A stretch of DNA of 64,000 bases, taken from contig NZ_AQXZ01000016.1 in assembly GCF_000380645.1 (NCBI RefSeq), positions 310,001 through 374,000 of the forward strand. Direction: 5' to 3'. Numbering within the stretch: position 1 is the first letter of the stretch; every line of letters begins with the position of its first letter. This stretch comes from Smaragdicoccus niigatensis DSM 44881 = NBRC 103563 (GTDB lineage: Bacteria > Actinomycetota > Actinomycetes > Mycobacteriales > Mycobacteriaceae). The notes beneath the pieces were generated by a model that made no database searches, was not told the origin of the DNA, and saw nothing but the letters and a program-made list of their open reading frames with translations. Positions 37,106 through 45,725 of this stretch are shown piece after piece. The position numbers were made by a program, and so were the translations under genes.

Positions 37106-37840
37106 TCAGTACCTGGCGACGGCCTCATCGACGGCGTGCTGCAGTTCGTTCTTGACCAGACGCGAGATGTCCAACGGTCTCGTCGGGAGACTGCTGATCG
37201 GCTCACCGATCCATACGCTCGCGCCGCGCCCATCGGATTCGAGGCCGTAGCTCAGCCCGACCGGCACGATGACCGGCGAAGCGCCCTGCTTGGCGGCCCG
37301 GAAAACGATGTGTCCAAGTCCGCTGCCGATCGCCTGAACGACCTCTGGATCTGATTTGTTGCACGTTCCTTCCGGGAACAGGACCAGATGATCGCGGCGA
37401 GCAAGTCGCGTGGCACACACGTCGATGAGTCGCTGTGCCGCCGCATTGGTGGCACGAATTCCGTGGTCCTTGCCGCGAAAGACGGGAATCCCGCCCATCG
37501 CATCAATCAGGCGGCGATGGCCGTCTGCGGTGAACAGCTCATCCTTCGCCAACGTCTGCGAACGACCGATGATCGGCCGCAGCGGACCCTTCCAAGCGGA
37601 TCCAGCAATGACATAGGAATCGTTCTCGGCGATGTGGTTGATCGCCACGACGATCGGAACTCGCTGCGAAAACGCTCCGGCAAGTTTGCTTTTCGCATTC
37701 TCGGAACTGTGGACCCGCGGCCGGTAACGGCGTGCCATGGCGGCGCAGATCGCCTTCGCCCGAAGTCGATTCGGGCGATGGTCGAGATAGAAGTCGTACA
37801 CCGAGTCGCTGTTGTCGAGCTCGACTACCGGCCGATCCAT
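37106..37840 (-). CDS. 1-acyl-sn-glycerol-3-phosphate acyltransferase family (PlsC-like)
   Basis: A 244-residue acyltransferase. Family motifs I and III are recognisable: the His motif as AINHIAENDSY, close to NHxxxxD, and LVLFPEGTCNKSD. The region GGIPVFRGKDHGIRATN is motif II-like. No obvious membrane helix is present, so it may bind the membrane peripherally. ATG at 37840 has GGAGG seven bases upstream, which settles the start against a longer open frame. It is divergent from the merR gene. A role in phospholipid or triacylglycerol assembly is likely. Confidence 0.85.
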   Translation of the reverse strand: MDRPVVELDNSDSVYDFYLDHRPNRLRAKAICAAMARRYRPRVHSSENAKSKLAGAFSQRVPIVVAINHIAENDSYVIAGSAWKGPLRPIIGRSQTLAKDELFTADGHRRLIDAMGGIPVFRGKDHGIRATNAAAQRLIDVCATRLARRDHLVLFPEGTCNKSDPEVVQAIGSGLGHIVFRAAKQGASPVIVPVGLSYGLESDGRGASVWIGEPISSLPTRPLDISRLVKNELQHAVDEAVARY

Positions 37841-37880
37841 GGCGCCTCCAGTCGATACATGATGCGAGGCACGGTATCGA

Positions 37881-37917
37881 TTGCAGCACCCACTGTCAAT
37901 GACACCGATCACTGCAA
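37881..37917. promoter_or_regulatory. Extended dyad between the acyltransferase and merR genes
   Basis: TTGCAG (37881-37886) with CTGCAA (37912-37917), and the inner TGTCA-A-TGACA (37894-37904), share the same centre at 37899. It lies in the 102-base divergent gap. The inner element uses the same TGTCA/TGACA half-sites as the fadD promoter region. Confidence 0.5.
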
Positions 37918-37942
37918 GTGACTCGTTGAGTACAGTAAGCGC

Positions 37943-38647
37943 ATGTCGGAGTTGACGATTGGCGAGCTGGTCGAGCGGACCGGCATTCCGGCGCGCACCG
38001 TCCGGTACTACCAGTCGATCGGACTCCTCGCGAAGCCGCAGCGGGTCGGCAAGGAAGCCGTGTACGGCAAGGCCCATATCGATCGCTTGAAGCTCATCGC
38101 GACGATGCAGAACCGCGGTATGAAACTCGGTGCGATTTCAGCGGTGCTTGCTTCGGACGCACGCGCTCGAAATTCCGCCGCCGACTGGCTCGGGCTGGCA
38201 AAGCTTCGCATCGAGCCCGGCGGAGGCACCCAGGACCAGGAGCTCGACGACGCGGGACTCGACGAGCTCCTCGGTGACCGACGCGAAGAGATTCTCGACG
38301 ATCTGATTCAGGCTGGGTTCATCTCGTTTCGCCAGGGCCGCTGGCATATCGTCGACACCCCGATCCTGCGCGACGCGATCGCGCTGTACGACGCGGGGAT
38401 CAGCGTGACGATCAGCGCGCGCCTGCGAGACAGCCTCCGCCAGCACCTTTCGGCCCTCGCCGACGAAGCCGTGGGCACGGTCGTGGCCGAAGCCGGGGCG
38501 GGATATGCCGGCGAAGCGACCCTCGAAGACCTGGTTCGTAACCTCGAGAGATTCCGGGCCATCGCCTGGGAATCGGCCGGACATCTCATGACGCAAGAGC
38601 TCATCCGGGCGATAAGCGACCTCCGCGAGCGTTGGCCCGAGCAGTAA
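37943..38647 (+). CDS. MerR family transcriptional regulator
   Basis: A 234-residue regulator. The N-terminal winged helix (TIGELVERTGIPARTVRYYQ, SIGLLAKPQRVGKEAVYGKA) is followed by a coiled stretch and a 130-residue effector domain without obvious metal-binding cysteines. It therefore more likely senses an organic ligand. It is divergent from the acyltransferase and directly precedes the wax synthase genes. The 16-base TTGCCGGAACGAGTAA element lies just after its stop, before the first wax synthase. Confidence 0.88.
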   Translation: MSELTIGELVERTGIPARTVRYYQSIGLLAKPQRVGKEAVYGKAHIDRLKLIATMQNRGMKLGAISAVLASDARARNSAADWLGLAKLRIEPGGGTQDQELDDAGLDELLGDRREEILDDLIQAGFISFRQGRWHIVDTPILRDAIALYDAGISVTISARLRDSLRQHLSALADEAVGTVVAEAGAGYAGEATLEDLVRNLERFRAIAWESAGHLMTQELIRAISDLRERWPEQ

Positions 38648-38654
38648 GAGCGGG

Positions 38655-38670
38655 TTGCCGGAACGAGTAA
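38655..38670. promoter_or_regulatory. Second copy of the 16-base element ahead of the wax synthase genes
   Basis: TTGCCGGAACGAGTAA is identical to 25702-25717 in the inverted repeat ahead of the monooxygenase operon. Here it occurs as a single arm, 57 bases before the wax synthase start. A common regulator of both units would explain it. Confidence 0.5.
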
Positions 38671-38726
38671 ATCCGTCGCCGGTATCCATCTTCCGACCTG
38701 CGCATGTTCCGGGGAAAGTTATTGGC

Positions 38727-40088
38727 ATGCGCCTCATCTCCCCCGCCGACTACATCTTCCTGGCCTTAGAAGGCCGGGAACAGCCATTCCATGTGGGAGG
38801 GCTGCAACTGTTCACGCCGCCCGAGGGCAGCGGTCCGGAATTCGCCCGTGAGCTCTACCAACGAGTCATGGAGACGCCCGACGTCGCGCCGCGATTCCGG
38901 CAACGACTCGGGTCTGTTTCGCCGACTCCGCAGCGCCTGACCTGGCGCGATGACACCGACATCGACCTCGACTACCACGTGCAGTTGTCGGCGCTCCCCC
39001 GTCCGGGACGGATTCGCGAACTCCTCGAGATGACCTCGCGCTGGCACAGCACTCTCTTGGACCGACACCGTCCACTGTGGGAAATGCACATCGTCGAGGG
39101 GCTCGAAGATGGTCGCGTCGCCGTCTACACCAAGATGCACCACGCTTTGGCAGACGGCGTAACCGCACTTCGTCTGTTGCAGAACTCGCTGTCCAGCGAT
39201 CCGGACGAGACCGGGCTGACACCGATTTTCGCACCCCGGAAGCGGCGCCACCGCGCTTCCCGCGCCACCCCGAACCCGTTGTCGCAACTGTTCGACGGCG
39301 TAAGCGAAACTGCCGGCCTGCTTCCTGCCGCAGCCCGGATCGGACGGCAGATCGCCCGTGAGCGAGACATTCCGCGCCCGATGACGGCTCCCAAAACCAT
39401 GTTCAACACGTCGGTCGGCGGCGCCCGACGGTTCGCGGCGCAGTCGTGGGAAATCGCGCGCATCAAGAACGTGGCGAAATCGATGGGCTGCACGCTCAAC
39501 GACGTCGTACTGGCAATGTGCGGCGGCGCACTGCGCGCCTATCTCGAGGAGCAGAACGCCCTTCCCGATGCGCCACTCGTCGCCTTCGTTCCCATCTCCT
39601 TGCACGGTAAGAAGGACAACGAGAAGGCACCGGGCAACTCCATCGGCCTCGCCCTGGCGAACCTCGGCACCGACACCGCGGATCCTGCCGCTCGCCTGAG
39701 CGCGGTACGAAAGTCGATGGGACAGGCCAAGCAGATGATGTCCGGCTTGACCCCCGCTCAGGCGATGGCGGTGTCCGCAACGATGCTCGCTCCATCCGCA
39801 GCCGCAAACCTCACGGGCACGACGGGCCTGATCCGCCCGACATTCAACGTCATCATCTCGAACGTTCCCGGTCCGCGAGAGACGCTGTACTGGGATGGCG
39901 CACGCTTGGACGGCATCTACCCTGCATCGATCGTCATGAACGGCGCCGCCCTGAACATCACGCTGACGAGCAATGCGCACACCCTCGACTTCGGCATCAC
40001 CGGCTGCCGAACCGCGGTCCCGCACCTGCAGCGTCTGCTCGGGCATCTCGACGTCGCACTGAAGGAACTGGAGAACGTGGCGACATAA
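38727..40088 (+). CDS. Wax ester synthase / diacylglycerol acyltransferase (WS/DGAT), copy 1
   Basis: Transfers acyl groups from acyl-CoA to fatty alcohol or diacylglycerol, forming wax ester or triacylglycerol at the membrane. The 453-residue protein has the N-terminal LISPADYIFLALEGREQPFH. The catalytic HHxxxDG motif is HHALADG, starting at His138. Later family motifs are NDVVLAMCGGALRAYL and FNVIISNVPGPRETLYWDGA. ATG at 38727 gives the family N-terminus. It is about 65-70 percent identical by eye to the next gene, a local duplication. It lacks a good Shine-Dalgarno. Confidence 0.94.
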   Translation: MRLISPADYIFLALEGREQPFHVGGLQLFTPPEGSGPEFARELYQRVMETPDVAPRFRQRLGSVSPTPQRLTWRDDTDIDLDYHVQLSALPRPGRIRELLEMTSRWHSTLLDRHRPLWEMHIVEGLEDGRVAVYTKMHHALADGVTALRLLQNSLSSDPDETGLTPIFAPRKRRHRASRATPNPLSQLFDGVSETAGLLPAAARIGRQIARERDIPRPMTAPKTMFNTSVGGARRFAAQSWEIARIKNVAKSMGCTLNDVVLAMCGGALRAYLEEQNALPDAPLVAFVPISLHGKKDNEKAPGNSIGLALANLGTDTADPAARLSAVRKSMGQAKQMMSGLTPAQAMAVSATMLAPSAAANLTGTTGLIRPTFNVIISNVPGPRETLYWDGARLDGIYPASIVMNGAALNITLTSNAHTLDFGITGCRTAVPHLQRLLGHLDVALKELENVAT

Positions 40089-40166
40089 GCGGCCGACTCC
40101 CGCTATCAGCGCCGATTTATTGGGAATGCCTACTGAGCAAACTTTTCCTGACGCTAAGTAGGACCC

Positions 40167-41516
40167 ATGCGAATCATCTCGCCCGCCGACTATGTATTCC
40201 TCGCACTGGAAGGCCGCGAAAGGCCTCTGCACGTCGGGGGTCTCCAGCTGTTCACTCCGCCGGACGGCAGCGGCCCGGAATTCGCCCGCGAAATGTACAC
40301 CCGGGTGATGCAGACGCCGGAGGTCGCGCCCCGCTTCCGCCAACGACTCGGTTCGGTGTCGCCGACGCCGCAGCGCATGATGTGGCGCGACGAGAAAGAC
40401 ATCGATCTGGACTACCACGTGCGGCTTTCCGCACTTCCGCGTCCTGGGCGCGTGCGCGAACTCTTGGAGATGACCTCGCGGTGGCACAGCTCTCTCCTGG
40501 ACCGGCACCGACCACTGTGGGAGCTGCACATCGTCGAAGGCCTCGAGGACGGGCGGATGGCCCTGTACTGGAAGGTGCATCACGCACTCGTCGACGGCGT
40601 ATCGGCGCTCAAGCTCATGCAGTCGGCGCTCACCGAGGACCCGGACGAACGAGGCGTGCCACCGGTCTTCGCGCCACGACCACGTCGCGAGCGGCGCGAA
40701 GAACCCGGCCTCCTGAAATCGCTCGCCACAGGTCTCAGTGACGCGGCCGGCATGGTCCCGGCCGCAACCCGAATCGGGAAGCAGCTTTTCCAGGAACGGG
40801 ACATGCCCCGACCATTGACTGCACCGAAGACGATGTTCAACGTGCCGATTGGCGGCGCACGTCGTTTCGCCGCGCAGTCCTGGGAGATCGCCCGGTTCAA
40901 GCACATTGCCAAGGCCATGGACTGCAAGCTCAACGACGTCGTCCTTGCGGTGTGCGGCGGCGCCCTGCGCGCCTATTTGCTCGAACAGAACGCACTGCCG
41001 GATCAACCGCTCATCGCGTTTGTGCCGATTTCCTTGCGTACCGACGATCAGTCGGACTCGTCGAACGCCGTCGGGGTTGCGCTGGCGAGTCTCGGCACCG
41101 ACACCGACGACCCGGTACAGCGCATGGAAGCCGTCAAGCGGTCGATGAACCAGGCGAAGCAGATGATGTCCGGCCTGCGGCCAGCGCAGGCGATGGCGGT
41201 GTCTGCCGCAATGCTGGCTCCTTTCGCCACGACCACCGTCACCGGAACGTCGGAACTGCTGCAGCCCACGTTCAACGTCGTCATCTCCAACGTGCCCGGC
41301 CCGAAGAAAACGATGTACTGGGACGGCGCACGCCTCGACGGCATCTACCCGGCCTCGATCGCTCTGCCCGGCATGGCGTTGAACATCACGCTGACCAGCT
41401 ACGACGATGCCCTCGACTTCGGCATCATCGGCGACCGGTCCGCCGTGCCGCACCTCCAGCGACTGCTCGGCCACTTGGATGTCTCCCTCAAGGAGTTGGA
41501 GAACGCAGCGCATTAG
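40167..41516 (+). CDS. Wax ester synthase / diacylglycerol acyltransferase (WS/DGAT), copy 2
   Basis: Paralogue of the preceding gene, 449 residues, with the same layout. Its N-terminus is IISPADYVFLALEGRERPLH, its catalytic motif HHALVDG starts at His138, and it has NDVVLAVCGGALRAYL and FNVVISNVPGPKKTMYWDGA. The pair most diverges around residues 170-230, the linker between the two CoA-acyltransferase-like halves, which may change substrate choice. The 78-base gap to copy 1 has no evident terminator. The last four bases overlap the convergent HNH gene. Confidence 0.94.
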   Translation: MRIISPADYVFLALEGRERPLHVGGLQLFTPPDGSGPEFAREMYTRVMQTPEVAPRFRQRLGSVSPTPQRMMWRDEKDIDLDYHVRLSALPRPGRVRELLEMTSRWHSSLLDRHRPLWELHIVEGLEDGRMALYWKVHHALVDGVSALKLMQSALTEDPDERGVPPVFAPRPRRERREEPGLLKSLATGLSDAAGMVPAATRIGKQLFQERDMPRPLTAPKTMFNVPIGGARRFAAQSWEIARFKHIAKAMDCKLNDVVLAVCGGALRAYLLEQNALPDQPLIAFVPISLRTDDQSDSSNAVGVALASLGTDTDDPVQRMEAVKRSMNQAKQMMSGLRPAQAMAVSAAMLAPFATTTVTGTSELLQPTFNVVISNVPGPKKTMYWDGARLDGIYPASIALPGMALNITLTSYDDALDFGIIGDRSAVPHLQRLLGHLDVSLKELENAAH

Positions 41517-42886
41517 ACCCTCCTGATCCTTCGTTCGGGGTGGTGGAAGTGGTTGACCCGGGGTTTACGTTCCGGGTCAATGATTTTGGGTGGTATCCAC
41601 ACCGTCCATCCGAGATGGTTTTTCGTGGTTCTCCATTGACGAAGACCGGGGCCGGCGAGTGGATGGTGGATATCGCAGGCTGGCCCGAGTTTGTCGATGT
41701 TCGTCGGGCAGCCGTCAACCCAGTCCCGGTCCGCGTGGTGTGCCTGGACGTCATACGCACCCCGATCACACCCCGGGAAGCTGCAACCCCGTTCGGTCGC
41801 CGCGAGCATCAACCGCTGCCCGGGCGAGGCGATTCGCCGGGTCCGGCCGTGGTAGAGCTCGACTGGTGTGGCGTCGCCGAAAAGCGTGGCGAGGAACAGT
41901 TCCGCGTGTCCGGCCATGCGCAGGACGTCACTGATCGGGATGTCCAGTGATCCGCCGGTGCGTCCGGTCTGTGGGGCACCCAACGCGGGGTCCAGGGCGG
42001 TGATATCGGCAGTGATGATGACCGTGACCGGCATACCCCGGTGCTGGCCCAAATCCCCGGACATGAGGATCGCGCGCAGCATCGCCACGAGCGCGTCGTG
42101 GCAGCGTTGACCATAGGTACGGGTGTCGGCCTTGATATCGGCTTCGGTCGGGTCGTGGTCGATCATGGGTTCGGCATCGGCCGGGTTGCACATCCCGCGG
42201 CGCGCGAACTTCGACAGGTACGACTCCAGATAGGCGGCGGCTTCGGGGGTCAAACAGAACGTGCCGGACACCATCTTGTCGGCACCTTGCTTGTGCAGGG
42301 TGAAATGCCGCTTGCGGGCCCGGTCAAGGTCATCGTCGAGGGTGCCGTCCGGGTCGATGACGTGGCGCAAGCGGTCCGCGAGCTTGGCCAGTTCGTCGGG
42401 GCGGAACTGGGTGGCCCAGTCCGCGAGCTGTTGTTCAGCGAACACGCGTGCGTCGGACTCGACCACCCGCGGCAGGTTCTTGAAGAACCGGCGGATCACC
42501 GTGAGGTGCTCGCGACCCACAGTGCCGTTGTTCACCACTTCGGCGACGTACTCGAGGTTCGGCGGCACCACCTCTCCACTGACCATGACGCGCGGGGTCA
42601 GGTCGGCGGCGATCCGCAGCCGGGCGCGGACGTCCTTCTTCTCCAGACGGGCCGCATCGGCGACCGCGTCCACGGTCCGCAGAATGCCGAGCGAGTCATC
42701 CGTCCGAGTCTCCAGCTCGGCCAGGACCCGGTAGCCGAGGGCGTCGAGTTGCCGCTTGAGCTTCTCGATCTCGACGAACAATGCCACCTGCTCCGCGCGG
42801 GTACCCGAGGCCTGCAGCGGCAGAGCAGCACGCATCGCGGCGAGCACCTCAACGGCCTCGTCTGCTTGAACGCTGTTTTCCCCCAC
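41513..42886 (-). CDS. DUF222/HNH endonuclease-domain protein (13E12-type)
   Basis: A 457-residue protein. The long helical DUF222 part is followed by an HNH-type nuclease domain with GCSFPGCDRGAYDVQAHHAD and a further CDIHHPLA zinc/His cluster. The family is multi-copy in mycobacteria and relatives (REP13E12 proteins) and is linked to repeats and phage integration sites there. No flanking direct repeats were identified here. GTG at 42886 is preferred, because the longer open frame would invade the divergent helicase promoter. Biological role unproven. Confidence 0.85.
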   Translation of the reverse strand: MGENSVQADEAVEVLAAMRAALPLQASGTRAEQVALFVEIEKLKRQLDALGYRVLAELETRTDDSLGILRTVDAVADAARLEKKDVRARLRIAADLTPRVMVSGEVVPPNLEYVAEVVNNGTVGREHLTVIRRFFKNLPRVVESDARVFAEQQLADWATQFRPDELAKLADRLRHVIDPDGTLDDDLDRARKRHFTLHKQGADKMVSGTFCLTPEAAAYLESYLSKFARRGMCNPADAEPMIDHDPTEADIKADTRTYGQRCHDALVAMLRAILMSGDLGQHRGMPVTVIITADITALDPALGAPQTGRTGGSLDIPISDVLRMAGHAELFLATLFGDATPVELYHGRTRRIASPGQRLMLAATERGCSFPGCDRGAYDVQAHHADRDWVDGCPTNIDKLGPACDIHHPLAGPGLRQWRTTKNHLGWTVWIPPKIIDPERKPRVNHFHHPERRIRRV

Positions 42887-42971
42887 GCTATGTAGACGAT
42901 CGCGAGGACGGATTCGTGAGGTCGCACCCCGCGTGAATCGACTTGTCAGCGCCTGCGCATAGGGTGCAGTC

Positions 42972-45050
42972 GTGACCTCGCTCCGTACGCAAGCAGACGT
43001 CCTTCTCACCCAGCTCGCCGGCGACAACGCTCGTCTGCGGGACGATCAGTGGACCGCGATCGAGGCCCTCGTCGAACACCGGCGACGGGCGCTCGTCGTG
43101 CAACGCACCGGATGGGGAAAGTCCGCGGTCTACTTCATCGCAGCGAAGTTGTTGCGGGCATCGGGTCGCGGGCCAACGGTCATCATCTCTCCGCTGCTCG
43201 CGCTCATGCGGAACCAGGTGGCCGCTGCGGAGCGCGCCGGAGTTGTTGCGGAGACGATCAATTCGGGAAACATGACCGAATGGCAGTCGATCCACGAGCG
43301 CGTGGCAACGGGCGAGTTGGACGTTTTGCTCATCAGTCCAGAACGGCTCAACAACCCAGATTTCCGGGACAACGTGCTCCCCCACCTCGCCGCCGATGCC
43401 GGCATGGTCGTGGTCGACGAAGCGCACTGTGTGTCGGACTGGGGCCACGACTTCCGGCCCGACTACCGCCGCATTCGCACACTACTCGGGGACTTGCCGT
43501 CTGGGACTCCGGTCCTCGCCACGACGGCGACCGCCAACAACCGCGTCGTCGCGGACATCGCCGAGCAGTTGGGCGTCGGTGACACCTCGGAGACGCTGGT
43601 TCTGCGTGGCGGCCTGGACCGCACGAGTCTGCACCTCTCGGTCGTGAAGCTGCAGAGTGGGACACAGCGTGTGGCCTGGCTCGTGCAGAACCTGAAGAAC
43701 CTCCCCGGCAGCGGAATCATCTACTCGCTCACCGTCGCGGGCGCCGAAGACCTCGCGTCGGTGTTGTCGGAGCAGGGCTATCCGGTGCGCGCATACACCG
43801 GCAAAACCGATCCGACAGAACGGGAAACTCTCGAACAGGATCTGCTCGCCAACCGGGTGAAAGCGCTGGTCGCAACGTCTGCTCTCGGCATGGGTTTCGA
43901 TAAGCCCGACCTCGGCTTCGTCGTGCATGTCGGCGCACCGTCGTCACCGATCGCCTACTACCAGCAGGTCGGCCGTGCGGGCCGCGGCGCCGAACGCGCG
44001 GAAGTTCTCTTGATGCCCGGCGCCGAGGATCGGGATATCTGGAAGTACTTCGCCTCGGTGGCGTTTCCGCCGGAGCGGATGGTTCGCGAAGTCCTTGATG
44101 CTCTCGACCACGAACGCCCGCAGTCCACGCCTGCTCTCGAGCCGCGCGTCGACCTCAACCGCAGCCGCCTCGAAATGGTGCTCAAAGTGCTTGACGTCGA
44201 CGGCGCGGTCCGGCGAGTTCAGGGCGGCTGGATCGCCACCGGGGAGCCGTGGAACTACGACTCTGACCGCTACCAGCGACTCGAACAGGCGCGCATGTCC
44301 GAGCAGCAAGCCATGCTCGATTTCGTCGCCACATCGGGCTGCCGCATGAACTTCCTACGCTCCCAACTCGACGACCCCGAACTCAACGGTGCACCGTGCG
44401 GTCGATGCGACAACTGCACTGGCCCGCAGTTCTCGGCTGCGGTCGACGCGGATGCGGCAGCCGCTGCCAGCGACCGCTTGACGCGACCCGGAATCGACCT
44501 CGAACCGCGGAAGCAGTGGCCGTCCGGTTTGGCGAACCTGGGAATTTCGTTGAAGGGCCGCATCACGACCGGTGCCCAACCCGGACGAGCCATCGGTCGG
44601 CTCACCGACCTCGGTTGGGGACAGCGCTTGCGTCCCGTCGTCGACGGCCCCGATGCACCGGTCGACGAATCGGTGGTCAGTGCGGCAATCCAGGTGTTGA
44701 AAGCCTGGTCGTGGGACGAACGGCCGGTCGCTGTCCTGGGTCTCGACACCGGCAGCCACCCCATGCTGGTCCAGTCCCTCACCTCACGGCTCGCTGCGGT
44801 CGGCCGCCTCGATGACCTCGGTTTCATGCGGCTCCGCGACGACCATCGGGGTACGTCAGCGCAGAATTCGGCGTACCGGGTCGCCGCCCTGCTTGACGCA
44901 TGGGACGTGCCGCCGCTGCCAGAGAAAGGTCCGATTCTCTTGGTCGTGCCGCGCACCGACACCGGCTGGACGCTCGCCCTGGCCGCGCATGCGCTAAGAC
45001 ACGCCGGAGCTGACGCGGTGTTGCCGTTTGCTGTTGCGGCAGTGAGCTGA
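42972..45050 (+). CDS. RecQ-like ATP-dependent DNA helicase with phosphoribosyltransferase-like tail
   Basis: A 692-residue superfamily 2 helicase. Walker A is in RTGWGKSAVYFI. Walker B is VVVDEAHCVSDWGHDFRPDY, close to RecQ, and QQVGRAGRGAERAEVLL is motif VI. A zinc cluster (GCRMNFLRSQL then CGRCDNC) follows near residues 455-480. From about residue 500 on the RQC/HRDC pattern is absent. The end, VVPRTDTGWTLALAAHALRH, instead resembles the PRPP-loop region of phosphoribosyltransferases, with altered acidic residues. Related actinobacterial proteins share this design. GTG at 42972 is used. Confidence 0.88.
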   Translation: MTSLRTQADVLLTQLAGDNARLRDDQWTAIEALVEHRRRALVVQRTGWGKSAVYFIAAKLLRASGRGPTVIISPLLALMRNQVAAAERAGVVAETINSGNMTEWQSIHERVATGELDVLLISPERLNNPDFRDNVLPHLAADAGMVVVDEAHCVSDWGHDFRPDYRRIRTLLGDLPSGTPVLATTATANNRVVADIAEQLGVGDTSETLVLRGGLDRTSLHLSVVKLQSGTQRVAWLVQNLKNLPGSGIIYSLTVAGAEDLASVLSEQGYPVRAYTGKTDPTERETLEQDLLANRVKALVATSALGMGFDKPDLGFVVHVGAPSSPIAYYQQVGRAGRGAERAEVLLMPGAEDRDIWKYFASVAFPPERMVREVLDALDHERPQSTPALEPRVDLNRSRLEMVLKVLDVDGAVRRVQGGWIATGEPWNYDSDRYQRLEQARMSEQQAMLDFVATSGCRMNFLRSQLDDPELNGAPCGRCDNCTGPQFSAAVDADAAAAASDRLTRPGIDLEPRKQWPSGLANLGISLKGRITTGAQPGRAIGRLTDLGWGQRLRPVVDGPDAPVDESVVSAAIQVLKAWSWDERPVAVLGLDTGSHPMLVQSLTSRLAAVGRLDDLGFMRLRDDHRGTSAQNSAYRVAALLDAWDVPPLPEKGPILLVVPRTDTGWTLALAAHALRHAGADAVLPFAVAAVS

Positions 45051-45053
45051 ACG

Positions 45054-45089
45054 CACGAATGCCGCGGTCTAGTGACCGCGGCATTCGTG
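45054..45089. terminator. Perfect 16-bp hairpin between convergent helicase and L,D-transpeptidase genes
   Basis: CACGAATGCCGCGGTC, TAGT loop, and the exact complement. It begins three bases after the helicase stop and ends 19 bases before the transpeptidase stop. No T-tract is present, so it probably works as a bidirectional, U-poor terminator of the kind common in actinobacteria. Confidence 0.75.
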
Positions 45090-45108
45090 GAATTCGACGT
45101 GTGGCTGA

Positions 45109-45711
45109 CTACCACTGCACCTGGACGGCGTCGCCCACCTGCAAGTAGTCGTAGAAGTGCTTGGCGCCGTCCGGCGTCATCCGGATGCAGCCGTGCGACT
45201 TGAACCATCCCGGCCGCGAGTTGTTCGTGGTGTTCATGGCGTGGAATGCCATGTCACCGTTGAAGAAGATCGGCCAGTACATGTCCGCGTGGTGCAGGGT
45301 GCTCCACTGGTAGGTCTTCTTGAGGAACACGTGGGTGACGGCGTCCGGAGTCTCGTACCCGGGACGGCCGGTCGAAATCGGAGTCGGGCCCCACACGGTC
45401 TTACCGTGACCGTCCATCAGCCAGGCACGCTGCGTCGACTTCTCCACGCAGGCCTTGACGCCGGGAGCCCGGCACGGTGCGTTGTCCTTCGGCAGCACGC
45501 GCTTGAGTTCGGCCGGCAGCTGGACGTCGTCCCAACTCTTGACCAAAGGCGCGGCACCGGGGATGTCGGGGCCAGCCGGCATGTCCGGGCCATGACCAGC
45601 AGGCCACGCTGGTGCAGCCTGCGACGGCGCTGCCAGCACCAGCGTCGCAAGGATGCCCAGCGAGAGCACGAAGAATCGGGCCAACGCACTGATGAATCGC
45701 TTGGCAAACAT
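45109..45711 (-). CDS. Secreted L,D-transpeptidase (YkuD domain)
   Basis: Forms 3-3 peptidoglycan crosslinks or attaches proteins to the wall. The 200-residue precursor has an N-terminal signal (MFAKRFISALARFFVLSLGI then APSQAAPA, likely cleavage after AQA-like SQA). It has a single C-terminal YkuD domain with FHAMN and the catalytic Cys in SHGCIRM. It lacks the Ig-like domains of the large mycobacterial Ldt enzymes, so it is a minimal form. ATG at 45711 is chosen because the signal peptide starts there. A structured leader precedes it. Confidence 0.9.
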   Translation of the reverse strand: MFAKRFISALARFFVLSLGILATLVLAAPSQAAPAWPAGHGPDMPAGPDIPGAAPLVKSWDDVQLPAELKRVLPKDNAPCRAPGVKACVEKSTQRAWLMDGHGKTVWGPTPISTGRPGYETPDAVTHVFLKKTYQWSTLHHADMYWPIFFNGDMAFHAMNTTNNSRPGWFKSHGCIRMTPDGAKHFYDYLQVGDAVQVQW

Positions 45712-45725
45712 GAAATGTCGACCTC

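Noticed and set aside
38766-41513. 915-residue minus-strand open frame across both wax synthase genes
   Set aside because: It is antisense to two clear WS/DGAT genes in the codon-complement frame, Arg/Gly/Asp/Val-rich, with no recognisable domain. Its length is a by-product of high-GC codon use.
41513-42886. DUF222/HNH gene as part of a mobile element
   Set aside because: No terminal repeats, integrase or flanking duplications were found. The family is common as resident genes in mycolic-acid bacteria.
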